A stretch of 64,000 nucleotides of DNA from assembly GCF_002288225.1 (NCBI RefSeq), contig NZ_CP016777.1, positions 372,001 to 436,000 of the forward strand, written 5' to 3'. The notes beneath the pieces are model-generated. The model worked only from the letters and a program-made list of their open reading frames with translations. It was not told where the DNA came from and searched no databases. The stretch is from Candidatus Planktophila dulcis (lineage in GTDB: Bacteria; Actinomycetota; Actinomycetes; Nanopelagicales; Nanopelagicaceae). Position numbers and translations under genes: made by a program. Positions 21,831 to 31,433 of this stretch are shown here, piece by piece (position 1 is the stretch's first letter; the number at the start of each line of letters is the position of its first letter).

Positions 21831-22784
21831 GTGATGAACGCGTTCTATCTCCTGCTTGGTTCAGAAGGCGCCCTTGCAGATCGCGCCCTTGCAAAGCTAC
21901 AAGCAGAGTTTAAAGAAGAGAGCGCAGAAATCACCACCATCGATGCATCTGATGCACTGGTGGGAGATATCGCAGATGCTTTAGCGCCCTCACTTTTTTC
22001 TGAGCGCCGCGGCCTGATCATTAAAGATTTGCAGGATCTGCCTGAAGATTCCAAAGCTGAAGTCACTCGCTATTTAGAGCAACCAGATCCCACGATGACT
22101 GTTGTCTTTGTCCATAAAGGTGGCGTTAAAGGAAAAGCTCTCCTTGATGCGATTAAGAAGGTAAAGCCTGAAATCGTGCCATGTGATGCAATCAAGAAAG
22201 AATCTGAGAAAGAAGATTTTGTTAAAGGTTTATTCCAAGATGCAGGTCGCAAGGCAACACCGGGTGCAATCAAGGCAATGGTTGGAGCCCTGGGTAATGA
22301 TTTACGCGAGCTGCAATCGGCAGTCTCACAGATTGCACTCGATGCTCCTGCCGGTGCTATCGATGAAGCGATGGTGGATAAATTCCATCAAGGTCGCATT
22401 GAAACAACTGGCTTTGATGTTGCTGATGCAACGATTGATGGCAACTTACCTGTTGCGCTAATTACCTTGCGCAGCGCACTGGAGACTGGCACAGATCCTG
22501 TCATGGTGACATCTGCGATTGCATCATCACTGCGATCTCTTGCAAAGGTCTCTGGAACAAATCGTGGAACAAAATCATTTGAATTAGCTGGACAACTTGG
22601 AATGGCTCCATGGCAGATTGATAAAGCTCGTCGCCAGCTGCAATCGTGGACACCTCGTGGAATTGCATCTGCCGTTGAGGCGATCGCCAAGGCCGATGCC
22701 GATGTGAAGGGGGCCTCATCTGACCCCATCTTCGCGCTTGAAAAAGCCCTGCAGACCATCGCTGCAGCCCGCGCCCAACGTTGA
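21831..22784 (+). CDS. holA: DNA polymerase III delta subunit
   Basis: About 316 residues; GTG 21831 is directly followed by ATG 21834, and the latter is the more likely start (MNAFYLLLGSEGALADRAL). Clamp-loader AAA-like subunit that opens the beta ring. The C-terminal region with APWQIDKARRQLQSW matches the family collar domain. Starts 6-9 bases after the comEC stop, so probably co-transcribed. In many actinobacteria the neighbouring rpsT is on the other strand; here both run the same way. Confidence 0.9.
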   Translation: MMNAFYLLLGSEGALADRALAKLQAEFKEESAEITTIDASDALVGDIADALAPSLFSERRGLIIKDLQDLPEDSKAEVTRYLEQPDPTMTVVFVHKGGVKGKALLDAIKKVKPEIVPCDAIKKESEKEDFVKGLFQDAGRKATPGAIKAMVGALGNDLRELQSAVSQIALDAPAGAIDEAMVDKFHQGRIETTGFDVADATIDGNLPVALITLRSALETGTDPVMVTSAIASSLRSLAKVSGTNRGTKSFELAGQLGMAPWQIDKARRQLQSWTPRGIASAVEAIAKADADVKGASSDPIFALEKALQTIAAARAQR

Positions 22785-22891
22785 TTCCAGCGATAAATCT
22801 CGATTTTGGGCTCGCCCCCTTGCGCTGATAACCTACGCCTCTGCACAAATCACAAGGTTTGGCTAAAAAGAGATAAATCGGAGCAATACAC

Positions 22892-23161
22892 GTGGCAAAT
22901 ATCAAGTCGCAGATCAAGCGTATTAAGACAAACGAGAAGGCATACCTTCGCAACAAGTCTGTCTCATCATCTATCAAGACTGCAGTTCGCAAGTTTCGCG
23001 AGGCTGTCGCTAAGGGTGATGCTGCAACAACTACGACTGAACTCCGCGCAGCTTCAAAGGCTCTCGATATCGCAGTTGCAAAGGGCGTTATCCATAAGAA
23101 CGCTGCAGCTAATAAGAAGTCTTCAATGGCTAAGGCTGCTGCTAAAGCCGGCGTTCGTTAA
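22892..23161 (+). CDS. rpsT: 30S ribosomal protein S20
   Basis: 89 residues, GTG start giving [20 protein letters not shown], a classic S20 N-terminus, and highly basic throughout. A GGAG ribosome binding site lies a few bases upstream. The 107-base gap before it must hold its promoter, although I cannot assign the boxes with confidence. Confidence 0.96.
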   Translation: MANIKSQIKRIKTNEKAYLRNKSVSSSIKTAVRKFREAVAKGDAATTTTELRAASKALDIAVAKGVIHKNAAANKKSSMAKAAAKAGVR

Positions 23162-23195
23162 TTTTCGCCGAACCAGCAGAATAAAGGTCTCTTAA

Positions 23196-25076
23196 GTGCC
23201 TGCAATATCCATTGCTAAGGCGCCACAACCAGCATCGACAAATCCGGCGCAGATTCGCAATTTCTGCATCATCGCCCATATCGATCACGGCAAATCAACT
23301 CTTGCCGATCGCATGCTCCAAATTACTGAAGTTGTAGAGGCACGCAATATGCGCGCGCAGTATCTAGACCGCATGGATATTGAACGCGAACGCGGAATCA
23401 CTATTAAGTCTCAGGCAGTTCGCCTTCCTTGGCGCAGCGGCCTTGATAACCAGGAATACATCCTGAACATGATCGACACACCAGGTCACGTTGACTTCAC
23501 CTATGAAGTATCACGATCACTTGCTGCCTGTGAAGGCGCGGTTCTCCTTGTTGATTGCGCACAAGGTATTGAAGCCCAAACTCTTGCTAACCTCTATCTT
23601 GCGATGGAGAACAACCTCACCATCATTCCTGTTCTGAACAAGATTGATCTTCCAAATGCACAACCTGAGAAGTTTGCTGCAGAACTTGCAGGGCTCATTG
23701 GCTGCAAAGTTGAAGATGTCTTGCGCGTTTCAGGTAAGACGGGCGATGGCGTTGCTGACCTTCTTGATCAAATCATTGCGCAGATTCCAGCACCTACCGG
23801 AGATGCCGATGCACCAGCACGCGCTCTCATCTTTGACTCTGTCTATGATTCTTATCGAGGCGTTGTTACTTACGTGCGCGTGATCGATGGTCATATCAAT
23901 CCACGTGAGCAGATTCAGATGTATTCAACGGGTGTAAAGCATGAAGCACTTGAAGTTGGCGTTATTAGCCCTGAACCACTGCCATCAAAGGGTCTTGGTG
24001 TGGGCGAAGTGGGTTACTTGATTACTGGTGTGAAAGATGTGCGCCAATCACGTGTGGGTGACACGATCACAAACTTTGCACGTCCAACAAAGCAGCCTCT
24101 GGGTGGATATAAAGATCCCAAGCCAATGGTCTTCTCAGGTCTATTCCCACTCGATGGCGCAGATTTTCCTGTCTTGCGTGATGCACTTGAGAAGCTGCAA
24201 CTTAACGATGCAGCTCTCGTCTATGAACCAGAGAGCTCTGCAGCGCTCGGCTTTGGTTTCCGCTGCGGTTTCCTCGGTCTTCTTCACATGGAGATTGTGC
24301 GTGAGCGCCTTGAGCGCGAAGCAAAGCTGAACTTGATTTCAACTGCCCCTAACGTGGTCTATCGCGTGACAATGGAAGATGGCAAAGAATTTATCGTGAC
24401 TAACCCGTCAGAATTTCCAGATGGCAAGATCAATAATGTGAAAGAGCCAATCGTGAAGTCAACGATTCTTGCTCCTTCAGAATTTATTGGAGTCATCATG
24501 GAGCTCTGCCAAGATCGCCGCGGCATCATGCTCGGTATGGATTACATCTCTGAAGATCGCGTTGAAATCCGTTACACCTTGCCTCTTGCTGAAATCGTCT
24601 TCGACTTCTTTGATCAACTCAAAAGCCGCACACGAGGCTATGCATCCCTTGATTATGAAGAGATCGGCGATGAAGAAGGCAATCTCGTTAAGGTTGATAT
24701 TCTCTTGCAAGGTGAAGCAGTCGATGCATTTAGCGCAGTAGTACACCGCGATAAGGCATATTCCTATGGCGTGATGATGACTGGCAAGCTGCGCGAGCTC
24801 ATTCCTCGTCAACAGTTCGAAGTTCCTATTCAGGCAGCTATTGGCTCTCGCATTATTGCCCGTGAATCTATTCGCGCTATCCGTAAGGATGTTCTTGCTA
24901 AGTGTTATGGCGGCGATATCTCTCGTAAGCGCAAACTTCTCGAGAAGCAGAAGGAAGGTAAGAAGCGCATGAAGATGGTGGGACGTGTTGAAGTTCCACA
25001 GGAAGCCTTCGTTGCAGCCCTTGCTACCGATGCCGATATCGAAAAGATTAAAGCAGCCCGCAAGCTCGAAGGCTAA
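23196..25076 (+). CDS. lepA: Elongation factor 4 (LepA)
   Basis: 626 residues with a GTG start. Ribosome-associated GTPase. G1 is [14 protein letters not shown]3 DTPGHVDF and G4 NKIDLP; the LepA-specific C-terminal end is seen in [19 protein letters not shown]. Followed after 6 bases by hemW, an arrangement common across bacteria. Confidence 0.97.
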   Translation: MPAISIAKAPQPASTNPAQIRNFCIIAHIDHGKSTLADRMLQITEVVEARNMRAQYLDRMDIERERGITIKSQAVRLPWRSGLDNQEYILNMIDTPGHVDFTYEVSRSLAACEGAVLLVDCAQGIEAQTLANLYLAMENNLTIIPVLNKIDLPNAQPEKFAAELAGLIGCKVEDVLRVSGKTGDGVADLLDQIIAQIPAPTGDADAPARALIFDSVYDSYRGVVTYVRVIDGHINPREQIQMYSTGVKHEALEVGVISPEPLPSKGLGVGEVGYLITGVKDVRQSRVGDTITNFARPTKQPLGGYKDPKPMVFSGLFPLDGADFPVLRDALEKLQLNDAALVYEPESSAALGFGFRCGFLGLLHMEIVRERLEREAKLNLISTAPNVVYRVTMEDGKEFIVTNPSEFPDGKINNVKEPIVKSTILAPSEFIGVIMELCQDRRGIMLGMDYISEDRVEIRYTLPLAEIVFDFFDQLKSRTRGYASLDYEEIGDEEGNLVKVDILLQGEAVDAFSAVVHRDKAYSYGVMMTGKLRELIPRQQFEVPIQAAIGSRIIARESIRAIRKDVLAKCYGGDISRKRKLLEKQKEGKKRMKMVGRVEVPQEAFVAALATDADIEKIKAARKLEG

Positions 25077-25082
25077 GTAGCC

Positions 25083-26201
25083 ATGCTCTCGTTCTACGTC
25101 CATATTCCATATTGCGTTCGTCGCTGTGGTTACTGCGACTTCAATACCTACACACCATCTGAACTCCAAGATGGTGCAACCTTTGAAATTGTCTCTGGCG
25201 ATTACATCGATGCAGTTCTCAAAGAGTTAGAGGCAGCTCCTAAAGATCTGGTTCCCACTATCTTCTTCGGCGGAGGAACTCCATCACTTCTGCCTCCTAA
25301 AGATCTTGGTCGCGTAATAACTGCAATCAAGGCTCGCAATGGAGTTACAGATGATTGCGAAATTACCTTAGAAGCAAACCCAGATTCTGTAACACAGGAA
25401 AAGCTCAATGAATTGATTGCTGTGGGGTTTAATCGCATTTCTTTCGGCATGCAATCATCGAATGCAGATGTATTGAAAGTCCTCGATCGCACACATAATC
25501 CTGAGAACGTTCGCAAAGCTGTTGATATGGCACGAGCTGCCGGATTCCAATCAGTCAGCGTTGACCTTATTTATGGAGCGCCAGGAGAATCTTTGAGTGA
25601 CTGGGCAGCGACTGTAAAAGAGGCGCTCTCGCTCAATATCGATCACATCAGCGCCTATGCACTCATCGTTGAAGAAGGCACAAAGCTTGCGGCTCAAATC
25701 AAGCGCGGTGAATACACCATGCCTGATGATGATCTGATGGCAGATATGTATTTACTTGTCGATCAACAGTGTCTGCAAAAAGGTTTGAAATGGTATGAAC
25801 TTTCAAACTGGTCAAAGCCAGGACATCAATGTCGCCACAATATTGCTTACTGGAAATCCAATAATTGGTGGGGCTTAGGTCCTGGTGCTCACTCACATAT
25901 CGATCAGAAGCGATTCTGGAATGTGAAGCACCCCAATGCCTATAAAGAGAAGGTCTTTGCAGGGATTTCACCGATTAAGGATTCTGAAATTTTAAGTGAT
26001 GAAGAGAAGAAATCTGAATACATCATGCTTGCAATCCGTATGCCAGAAGGTGTGAAGAAGGCAGCGCTCAGTGTTGCCCAATTTGAACGTTCTATGGAAT
26101 ACATCAAGAGTGGTCATGTGATTGAGAGAGAGAGCGCTCTGGCTCTGACTCCAAAGGGTCGCTTGATTGCAGACCGCATTACGCATGAAATGCTTCGTTA
26201 G
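25083..26201 (+). CDS. hemW: Radical SAM heme chaperone HemW (coproporphyrinogen-III-oxidase-like)
   Basis: 372 residues. The 4Fe-4S binding motif HIPYCVRRCGYCDF (CxxxCxxC) is at the N-terminus and EANPDSVT plus the SFGMQSSNADVL segment are family hallmarks. HemW binds heme and delivers it to respiratory enzymes rather than acting in heme synthesis. Its TAG stop codon is part of the CIRCE operator of hrcA. Confidence 0.93.
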   Translation: MLSFYVHIPYCVRRCGYCDFNTYTPSELQDGATFEIVSGDYIDAVLKELEAAPKDLVPTIFFGGGTPSLLPPKDLGRVITAIKARNGVTDDCEITLEANPDSVTQEKLNELIAVGFNRISFGMQSSNADVLKVLDRTHNPENVRKAVDMARAAGFQSVSVDLIYGAPGESLSDWAATVKEALSLNIDHISAYALIVEEGTKLAAQIKRGEYTMPDDDLMADMYLLVDQQCLQKGLKWYELSNWSKPGHQCRHNIAYWKSNNWWGLGPGAHSHIDQKRFWNVKHPNAYKEKVFAGISPIKDSEILSDEEKKSEYIMLAIRMPEGVKKAALSVAQFERSMEYIKSGHVIERESALALTPKGRLIADRITHEMLR

Positions 26202-26224
26202 CACTCGCACGATAAGATTGCCAA
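26198..26224 (+). promoter_or_regulatory. CIRCE operator upstream of hrcA-dnaJ
   Basis: TTAGCACTC, 9 bases, GATTGCCAA. The left half matches the CIRCE consensus exactly, and the right half matches 7 of 9 bases of GAGTGCTAA with the canonical 9-base spacer. It ends 3 bases before the hrcA ATG and covers a TAAGAT -10 box (26213-26218), so HrcA binding would block a leaderless hrcA-dnaJ transcript. Confidence 0.8.
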
Positions 26225-26227
26225 ACT

Positions 26228-26956
26228 ATGACCACTGATCGCCGCCTAGAAATCCTTCGGGCAATCGTCGATGAATATGTCGAGACCCAAGAGCCTGTTG
26301 GCTCAAAGGCGATTGCTGAAAAGCGTGCACTGGGAATTAGCCCTGCAACTATCCGTAATGAGATGGCAGTTCTTGAAGAAGAAGGCTTTATTACTCAGCC
26401 TCACACAAGTGCTGGTCGCATCCCTACCGATCGTGGATATCGACTCTTCGTCGACAAACTCTCTGCAGTCAAACCTCTTTCAACTGCTGAACGTCGCGCC
26501 ATTGAAACTTTCCTTGAGGGAGCACATGATCTCGATGAAGTTGTGAAGCGCTCTGCAAAGTTATTGGCAGATATCACCAAGCAGGTAGCTGTTGTGAAGT
26601 ATCCAAAAATTGGGGATTCAAGCGGGCGAGAGATGATGGCTATTTCTGGAACTGCAAACCTTGCGCGCTCTGGAGAAGATTTAGGTCCAGCTCTTTCGCC
26701 AATCCTTGAAGCGCTCGAGGAACAAGTTGTATTGCTACGTCTATTAAGCGATGCCCATCCCACAGTGCATGTGACGATTGGTAGTGAACAGCAAGATATG
26801 AATTTGCAGACAACTTCTCTTGTCAGCGTTGGCTATGGCTCTGATGCATCCCTTGGAATTCTTGGACCTACACGTATGGATTACGCAGGTTCGATGGCAG
26901 CTGTCTCTGCCGTTGCTCGCTATGTCGGTCGATTTATTACAGAGAGCGCTAAGTAA
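26228..26956 (+). CDS. hrcA: Heat-inducible repressor HrcA, shortened
   Basis: 242 residues against about 340 in most actinobacteria. The N-terminal winged helix ([20 protein letters not shown] to [17 protein letters not shown]) and the C-terminal half of the GAF-like domain (GTANLAR to TRMDYAGSM and VARYVG) are well preserved. About 100 residues between KQVAVVKYP and ISGTANLAR, which would hold the start of the GAF-like domain and the inserted dimerisation domain, are replaced by a short linker. The frame is intact, so this looks like a genuine streamlined protein. Overlaps dnaJ by one base (TAATG). Confidence 0.92.
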   Translation: MTTDRRLEILRAIVDEYVETQEPVGSKAIAEKRALGISPATIRNEMAVLEEEGFITQPHTSAGRIPTDRGYRLFVDKLSAVKPLSTAERRAIETFLEGAHDLDEVVKRSAKLLADITKQVAVVKYPKIGDSSGREMMAISGTANLARSGEDLGPALSPILEALEEQVVLLRLLSDAHPTVHVTIGSEQQDMNLQTTSLVSVGYGSDASLGILGPTRMDYAGSMAAVSAVARYVGRFITESAK

Positions 26957-28059
26957 TGGCTGATTATTACGGTCTGCTTGGCCTAGATCGCGGTGCATCA
27001 CAAGATGACATCAAGAAGGCATATCGCAAGATTGCACGCGAACTGCATCCAGATGTGAACCCAGATCCTGAAGTGCAGAATAAATTTAAAGAAGTTACCG
27101 CTGCCTATGACACGTTATCTGATCCACAAAAGCGTCAGCAATATGACATGGGTGGCCAAGGTGGATTCGGCGGAGGATTCGGTGGCGGTGGATTTAGCGA
27201 CATCATGGATGCATTCTTTGGTGGCGGTGGAAATCGTGGACCTCGTCCACGTATGCGCCAAGGACAAGATGCGCTCATTCGCATTGAGGTAGATCTCAAT
27301 GAGGCATGTTTTGGAACAGAGCGCGATATCACTTTGGAATCTGCTGTCATCTGCCAGAAGTGTGAAGGACAAGGAACTGCTAACCAGAGCGCACCATCAA
27401 TGTGTCCAGTCTGTAAGGGGCGCGGTGAAACTCAATTTGTTCAGAAGTCATTCCTCGGTCAAGTAATGACATCACGTCCATGTAATAACTGCTCTGGTTA
27501 TGGAAGTGTTATTACAGATCCATGTCGTGAATGTGGTGGCGATGGTCGTGTGCGTGCGCGCCAAACAATTAACATCAAAGTTCCAGCAGGTGTTGAGACT
27601 GGTAACCGCATCCAGATGGCAGGCCGCGGTGAAGTGGGTCAAGGCGGGGGACCTGCAGGAGATCTCTACGTTGAAATCGTTGAAGAAGAACATGAATTCT
27701 TGCTACGCGATGGCGATAATTTACATATTGCCATTGAAGTCTCATTCGCTGCAGCATCTCTTGGCACAACAGTGGCTGTTGAAACACTCGATGGCCCAGT
27801 CAAGGTGGAGATCAAGGCAGGAACTCAGAGCGGTGCAACCGTTCCAATCAAGGGCAAGGGCATGACACGTCTTCGCACCACACAGCGCGGTGATCTCATC
27901 GTCCATGTCGATGTTGCCACACCTCACAAGCTCAGCCGTGATCAAGAGAAGTTACTCAAGGATTTTGCATCATCTCGTGGTGAAAAAGAGGGCGATGTAA
28001 AGATTAAAGGCCATAGAGAAGGACTCTTCTCTAAATTCCGCGATGCATTTGGTCGCTAA
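26956..28059 (+). CDS. dnaJ: Chaperone DnaJ
   Basis: 367 residues. J-domain with HPD in ELHPDVNPD, a Gly/Phe-rich linker (about 70-95), four zinc repeats (CQKCEGQG, CPVCKGRG, CNNCSGYG, CRECGGDG) and two C-terminal substrate-binding domains. Co-chaperone of DnaK. Placed directly after hrcA and therefore under CIRCE/HrcA control. Stop overlaps the rsmE start by one base. Confidence 0.97.
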   Translation: MADYYGLLGLDRGASQDDIKKAYRKIARELHPDVNPDPEVQNKFKEVTAAYDTLSDPQKRQQYDMGGQGGFGGGFGGGGFSDIMDAFFGGGGNRGPRPRMRQGQDALIRIEVDLNEACFGTERDITLESAVICQKCEGQGTANQSAPSMCPVCKGRGETQFVQKSFLGQVMTSRPCNNCSGYGSVITDPCRECGGDGRVRARQTINIKVPAGVETGNRIQMAGRGEVGQGGGPAGDLYVEIVEEEHEFLLRDGDNLHIAIEVSFAAASLGTTVAVETLDGPVKVEIKAGTQSGATVPIKGKGMTRLRTTQRGDLIVHVDVATPHKLSRDQEKLLKDFASSRGEKEGDVKIKGHREGLFSKFRDAFGR

Positions 28060-28775
28060 TGCGCACCCTCTTCTTCGTTGACGATCTTCCCACCACAGTG
28101 GGAAGCACATATGAATTCAATAACGATGATGCCCTCCATGCCATTCGTGTGCTTCGCACCAAGAGTGGAGATGACTTCAATCTCTCGGATGGCAAGGGAA
28201 ATTGGTCTCATGTGCAGGCAAAGGAAGTTCATAAGAAGCATATGACTGTTGAAGTTCTTGAGACTGGTCATCAAGATGCACTTGGAACACACTTCACAGT
28301 CATTCAAGCAATCCCTAAGGGTGATCGCATCAAGGAAGCTATTGAGCTATGCACTGAAGGTGGAGCAGATTGCATTGTGATGTGGAAAGCTGCACGTAGT
28401 ATTGGAAAATCAGATGACAAGATTGAAAAGCTTCAGACCACAGCACGTGAGGCAAGTAAGCAATCACGCCGCTTTCGCATCCCTGAGGTCATGGGCGTAG
28501 CTGCAACTAATGCAGTTGTGGATCAAATAGCGCAAGCTGATTTAGCGATCGTCTTTCACGAATCAGCAACAATGAAAGTTTCAGAAGTTGTGGCACCAGG
28601 TTGCACAAAGGTCGCAATTATCATCGGACCTGAAGGCGGGTTAACGGATGATGAAATCGATACCTTTGCAGCAGCTGGAGCGAAGGTTGCCTTGATGGGA
28701 CGGCCTGTTCTGCGCTCAGCACATGCAGGACTAGCTGCTTTATCTGCCGTCAACACCGCCCTTTCTGTGTGGTGA
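28059..28775 (+). CDS. rsmE: 16S rRNA m3U1498 methyltransferase
   Basis: 238 residues of the SPOUT fold: N-terminal PUA-like part, then ELCTEGGADCIVMWKAARS and the knot motif IIGPEGGLTDDEI followed by GRPVLRSAHAGLAAL. Methylates U1498 of 16S rRNA. Coupled to dnaJ (TAATG). Confidence 0.95.
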   Translation: MRTLFFVDDLPTTVGSTYEFNNDDALHAIRVLRTKSGDDFNLSDGKGNWSHVQAKEVHKKHMTVEVLETGHQDALGTHFTVIQAIPKGDRIKEAIELCTEGGADCIVMWKAARSIGKSDDKIEKLQTTAREASKQSRRFRIPEVMGVAATNAVVDQIAQADLAIVFHESATMKVSEVVAPGCTKVAIIIGPEGGLTDDEIDTFAAAGAKVALMGRPVLRSAHAGLAALSAVNTALSVW

Positions 28776-28807
28776 ATTGACCTGGATACCGATAGATTTT
28801 CAGTCAT

Positions 28808-29791
28808 ATGGAACGCCTCTTAATCACCGTCCCACCCGCCATCCCGATGGTTTCACTCGTCGGAGCCAATGATGCAAATATGTTGGCAATCGAGGCAGCA
28901 TTTCCTTCAGTCAATGCCACTGTGCGCGGCAATGAAATCACCCTGCGCGGACCACATATCGACTGCCTTGCGATGGAGAAGTTGATTACCGAGATGATGG
29001 TTGTAATCCGTTCAGGTCAAAACCTCAACGTTGATGCAGTCTTACGCAGCATTGCGATGCTTGAAGCACAACCAGCACATAACCCTGGTGAAGTTCTCTC
29101 ACTCAATATTGTCTCTAACCGTGGCAAGACAATTCGCCCAAAGACTGCGAACCAAAAGCTCTATGTCGATGCTATTGAAGAGAACACCATTACATTTGGA
29201 ATAGGTCCTGCTGGAACTGGAAAGACATATCTTGCGATGGCAAAGGCAGTTGCAGCGCTGCAAGCAAAGAAAGTCAATCGCATTATCTTGTCTCGTCCTG
29301 CTGTTGAAGCAGGGGAGAAGCTTGGATTCTTACCTGGAACGCTGAATGAGAAGATTGATCCTTATCTTCGACCACTCTTTGACGCACTCCACGACATGAT
29401 CGATGTTGAAGCAATTCCTCGTCTGATGCAGACCGGCGTGATTGAAGTAGCACCACTTGCCTTTATGCGCGGTCGCACACTCAATGATGCATTTATTGTC
29501 TTAGATGAAGCGCAGAACACCACACCTGAGCAGATGAAGATGTTCTTAACGCGCCTTGGATTTGGTTCCAAGATGGTGATTACTGGCGATATCACTCAAA
29601 ATGATCTACCTAACGGGCAACGTTCAGGTCTTGGCATTATTCGAGACATCCTTGATGGCGTTGATGACATCGCATTCTTGGAGCTCACTGCAGATGACGT
29701 TGTGCGCCACCGCTTAATCGGTGACATTGTGAAGGCTTATGACAAATACGATGCAGCAAAGACTATGCCGCATTCCATTCGCAAATCATGA
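28808..29791 (+). CDS. phoH: PhoH-like ATPase
   Basis: 327 residues. Walker A GPAGTGKTYLA, Walker B-like VLDEAQNTTPEQM and TGDITQNDLP. Conserved in operon with ybeY and believed to act with it in RNA metabolism; the exact activity is not settled. Overlaps ybeY by 4 bases (ATGA). Confidence 0.94.
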   Translation: MERLLITVPPAIPMVSLVGANDANMLAIEAAFPSVNATVRGNEITLRGPHIDCLAMEKLITEMMVVIRSGQNLNVDAVLRSIAMLEAQPAHNPGEVLSLNIVSNRGKTIRPKTANQKLYVDAIEENTITFGIGPAGTGKTYLAMAKAVAALQAKKVNRIILSRPAVEAGEKLGFLPGTLNEKIDPYLRPLFDALHDMIDVEAIPRLMQTGVIEVAPLAFMRGRTLNDAFIVLDEAQNTTPEQMKMFLTRLGFGSKMVITGDITQNDLPNGQRSGLGIIRDILDGVDDIAFLELTADDVVRHRLIGDIVKAYDKYDAAKTMPHSIRKS

Positions 29792-30231
29792 CCGTTGAGC
29801 TAGTTAATCGCTCTGGCGCTTTGGTGCCCGAAACCCAGATGCACACCCTGATTGATTTCGGCATTGAATATATGGAGCTCAACCCTGAGTGTGAGATTTC
29901 TCTGACCTTTGTCGATCCTCAAGAGATGGAAGAGCTTCACATTAAGTGGATGGATGAACCAGGACCCACAGATGTTCTCTCATTTCCTATGGATCTGCCT
30001 CAAAGCAAAGGTGAAGCGGTAACTCTTGGAGATATCGTGATTGCTCCTGCCGTTGCAGCGCAGCAAGCGCAGAGCGCAGGTCATAGCGTTGAAGAAGAAA
30101 TCTATATCCTTGCTACACATGGCTTGCTCCATATCTTGGGCTATGACCACGCAGATCCTGATGAAGAGAAAGTCATGTTCGCGTTGCAAGAGAAAATAGT
30201 GAAGGAGTGGTCACTGACAGTGACCAAATAA
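29788..30231 (+). CDS. ybeY: rRNA maturation endoribonuclease YbeY
   Basis: 147 residues. The zinc-binding motif HGLLHILGYDH is complete. Involved in 16S rRNA 3' end maturation and ribosome quality control. Coupled to phoH upstream. Confidence 0.95.
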   Translation: MTVELVNRSGALVPETQMHTLIDFGIEYMELNPECEISLTFVDPQEMEELHIKWMDEPGPTDVLSFPMDLPQSKGEAVTLGDIVIAPAVAAQQAQSAGHSVEEEIYILATHGLLHILGYDHADPDEEKVMFALQEKIVKEWSLTVTK

Positions 30232-31097
30232 CTGTGAAGGTAAAAATAGTAAAGAAGATTAGCTTGGCATTTAAGGGTTTTGCATGGGGACTTCTTTCAG
30301 ATGAAGATGAGCTACGACAGCTCATGGATCACGCCCATACCCGCGGCCTTGTTGAATCAGATGAACACGAGATGATTCATAATGTATTTGAACTAGGGGA
30401 CACCTTGGTGCGCGAGCTTATGGTTCCCCGCACAGATATGGTCTGGATTGAGAAAGATAAGACTCTGCGCCAGGCGCTCTCACTTGCACTTCGCTCTGGC
30501 TATTCACGTGTTCCTGTAGTCGGAGATGGCATCGATAACATCATCGGAATCGCCTATGTGAAAGATTTAGCAAAGCGAGCACTCGATCACCATGAAGCAG
30601 AAACAACTGAGAAGGTTGAACAACACACTCGCCCTGCAGTCTTTGTGCCCGAAAATAAGGAAGCTGCAGAGCTATTAAAAGAAATGCAGCGCGATCAGAT
30701 CCACCTTGCCATCGTTGTCGATGAATATGGTGGAACTGCAGGAATTATCACTATTGAAGACATTATTGAAGAGATCGTTGGTGAGATTGCCGATGAATAC
30801 GATGATGGCATTGAAGCTTTCACCTGGATTACTGAGACCAAGGCCCGCGCAAAAGCCACGATGCATGTTGAAGATTTAGCCGATGAGCTCAAGATTGAAA
30901 TGGATCGTGATGAGTTTGAAGATGTCGACACCATCGGCGGATATATGGCTGAGAAGTTAGGCCGCGTTCCGATTGCAGGGTCCACTATTGATTTGCAGGG
31001 ATGGTCGATTACATCTGAGCGCCCAGTTGGACGTAGACGTCGTATTAGCTCAGTTATTATTGAGCGACTAGATACGGAGATTGATGAGCATGAATAA
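30207..31097 (+). CDS. CBS-domain protein of the CorC/TlyC hemolysin family
   Basis: Up to 296 residues. Two CBS motifs (from VRELMVPRTDMVWIEK and TRPAVFVPENKEAAELL) and a C-terminal CorC-HlyC transporter-associated domain. The N-terminal DUF21 membrane domain common in actinobacterial homologues is missing, so this is the soluble CorC-like form. Start is uncertain: GTG 30207 overlaps ybeY by 25 bases, whereas GTG 30234 follows its stop by 2 bases and gives MKVKIVKKISLAFKG. Role in magnesium/cobalt handling is by family only. Confidence 0.88.
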   Translation: MVTDSDQITVKVKIVKKISLAFKGFAWGLLSDEDELRQLMDHAHTRGLVESDEHEMIHNVFELGDTLVRELMVPRTDMVWIEKDKTLRQALSLALRSGYSRVPVVGDGIDNIIGIAYVKDLAKRALDHHEAETTEKVEQHTRPAVFVPENKEAAELLKEMQRDQIHLAIVVDEYGGTAGIITIEDIIEEIVGEIADEYDDGIEAFTWITETKARAKATMHVEDLADELKIEMDRDEFEDVDTIGGYMAEKLGRVPIAGSTIDLQGWSITSERPVGRRRRISSVIIERLDTEIDEHE

Positions 31098-31401
31098 TCC
31101 AGAAGATACAAAGCTGGTAACTCTTGCTACCTCCACCCTTGCTCGAAGCGGTGCGCAGCAAGCAGCAGCGCTGCGCGATAACACAGGACGCACCTATGTT
31201 GCGATCAATGTGACATCACCATCTCTCAACCTTGATGCATTTGAAGCAGTTCTTACTGTGGCTCTTGCATCTGGAATAACAGGAATTGAGAGCGTTGTTG
31301 CTACAGGTTCACTTCCTGCAAATACCAAGGCGATTAAGGATTTTGCACCTACTGCAACGATTTTCTATATTGATTCAGACGGCAAGGAAAGCTCGCTTTA
31401 G
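31090..31401 (+). CDS. Cytidine-deaminase-like protein, catalytic motifs absent
   Basis: 103 residues from ATG 31090 (an ATG at 31084 is an alternative). Short segments such as GRTYVAINVTSPSLNLDAFEAVL resemble actinobacterial cytidine deaminases encoded at this exact position between the CBS protein and era, but the zinc motifs HxE and PCxxC are not present, so catalysis is unlikely. The era gene expected next in related genomes does not follow; a FAH-family gene does instead. Confidence 0.6.
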   Translation: MNNPEDTKLVTLATSTLARSGAQQAAALRDNTGRTYVAINVTSPSLNLDAFEAVLTVALASGITGIESVVATGSLPANTKAIKDFAPTATIFYIDSDGKESSL

Positions 31402-31421
31402 CCTTATTTACGCCTTGAAGA

Positions 31422-31427
31422 TAAGAT
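31422..31427 (+). promoter_or_regulatory. -10 box of the FAH-gltX pair
   Basis: TAAGAT ends 6 bases before the ATG at 31434, predicting a leaderless transcript. Confidence 0.5.
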
Positions 31428-31433
31428 TGCCCA

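Noticed and set aside
24477-25169. Long reverse-strand open frame (230 codons) across lepA/hemW
   Set aside because: It lies opposite two certain genes and shows no domain; open only because of the codon bias of the forward genes.
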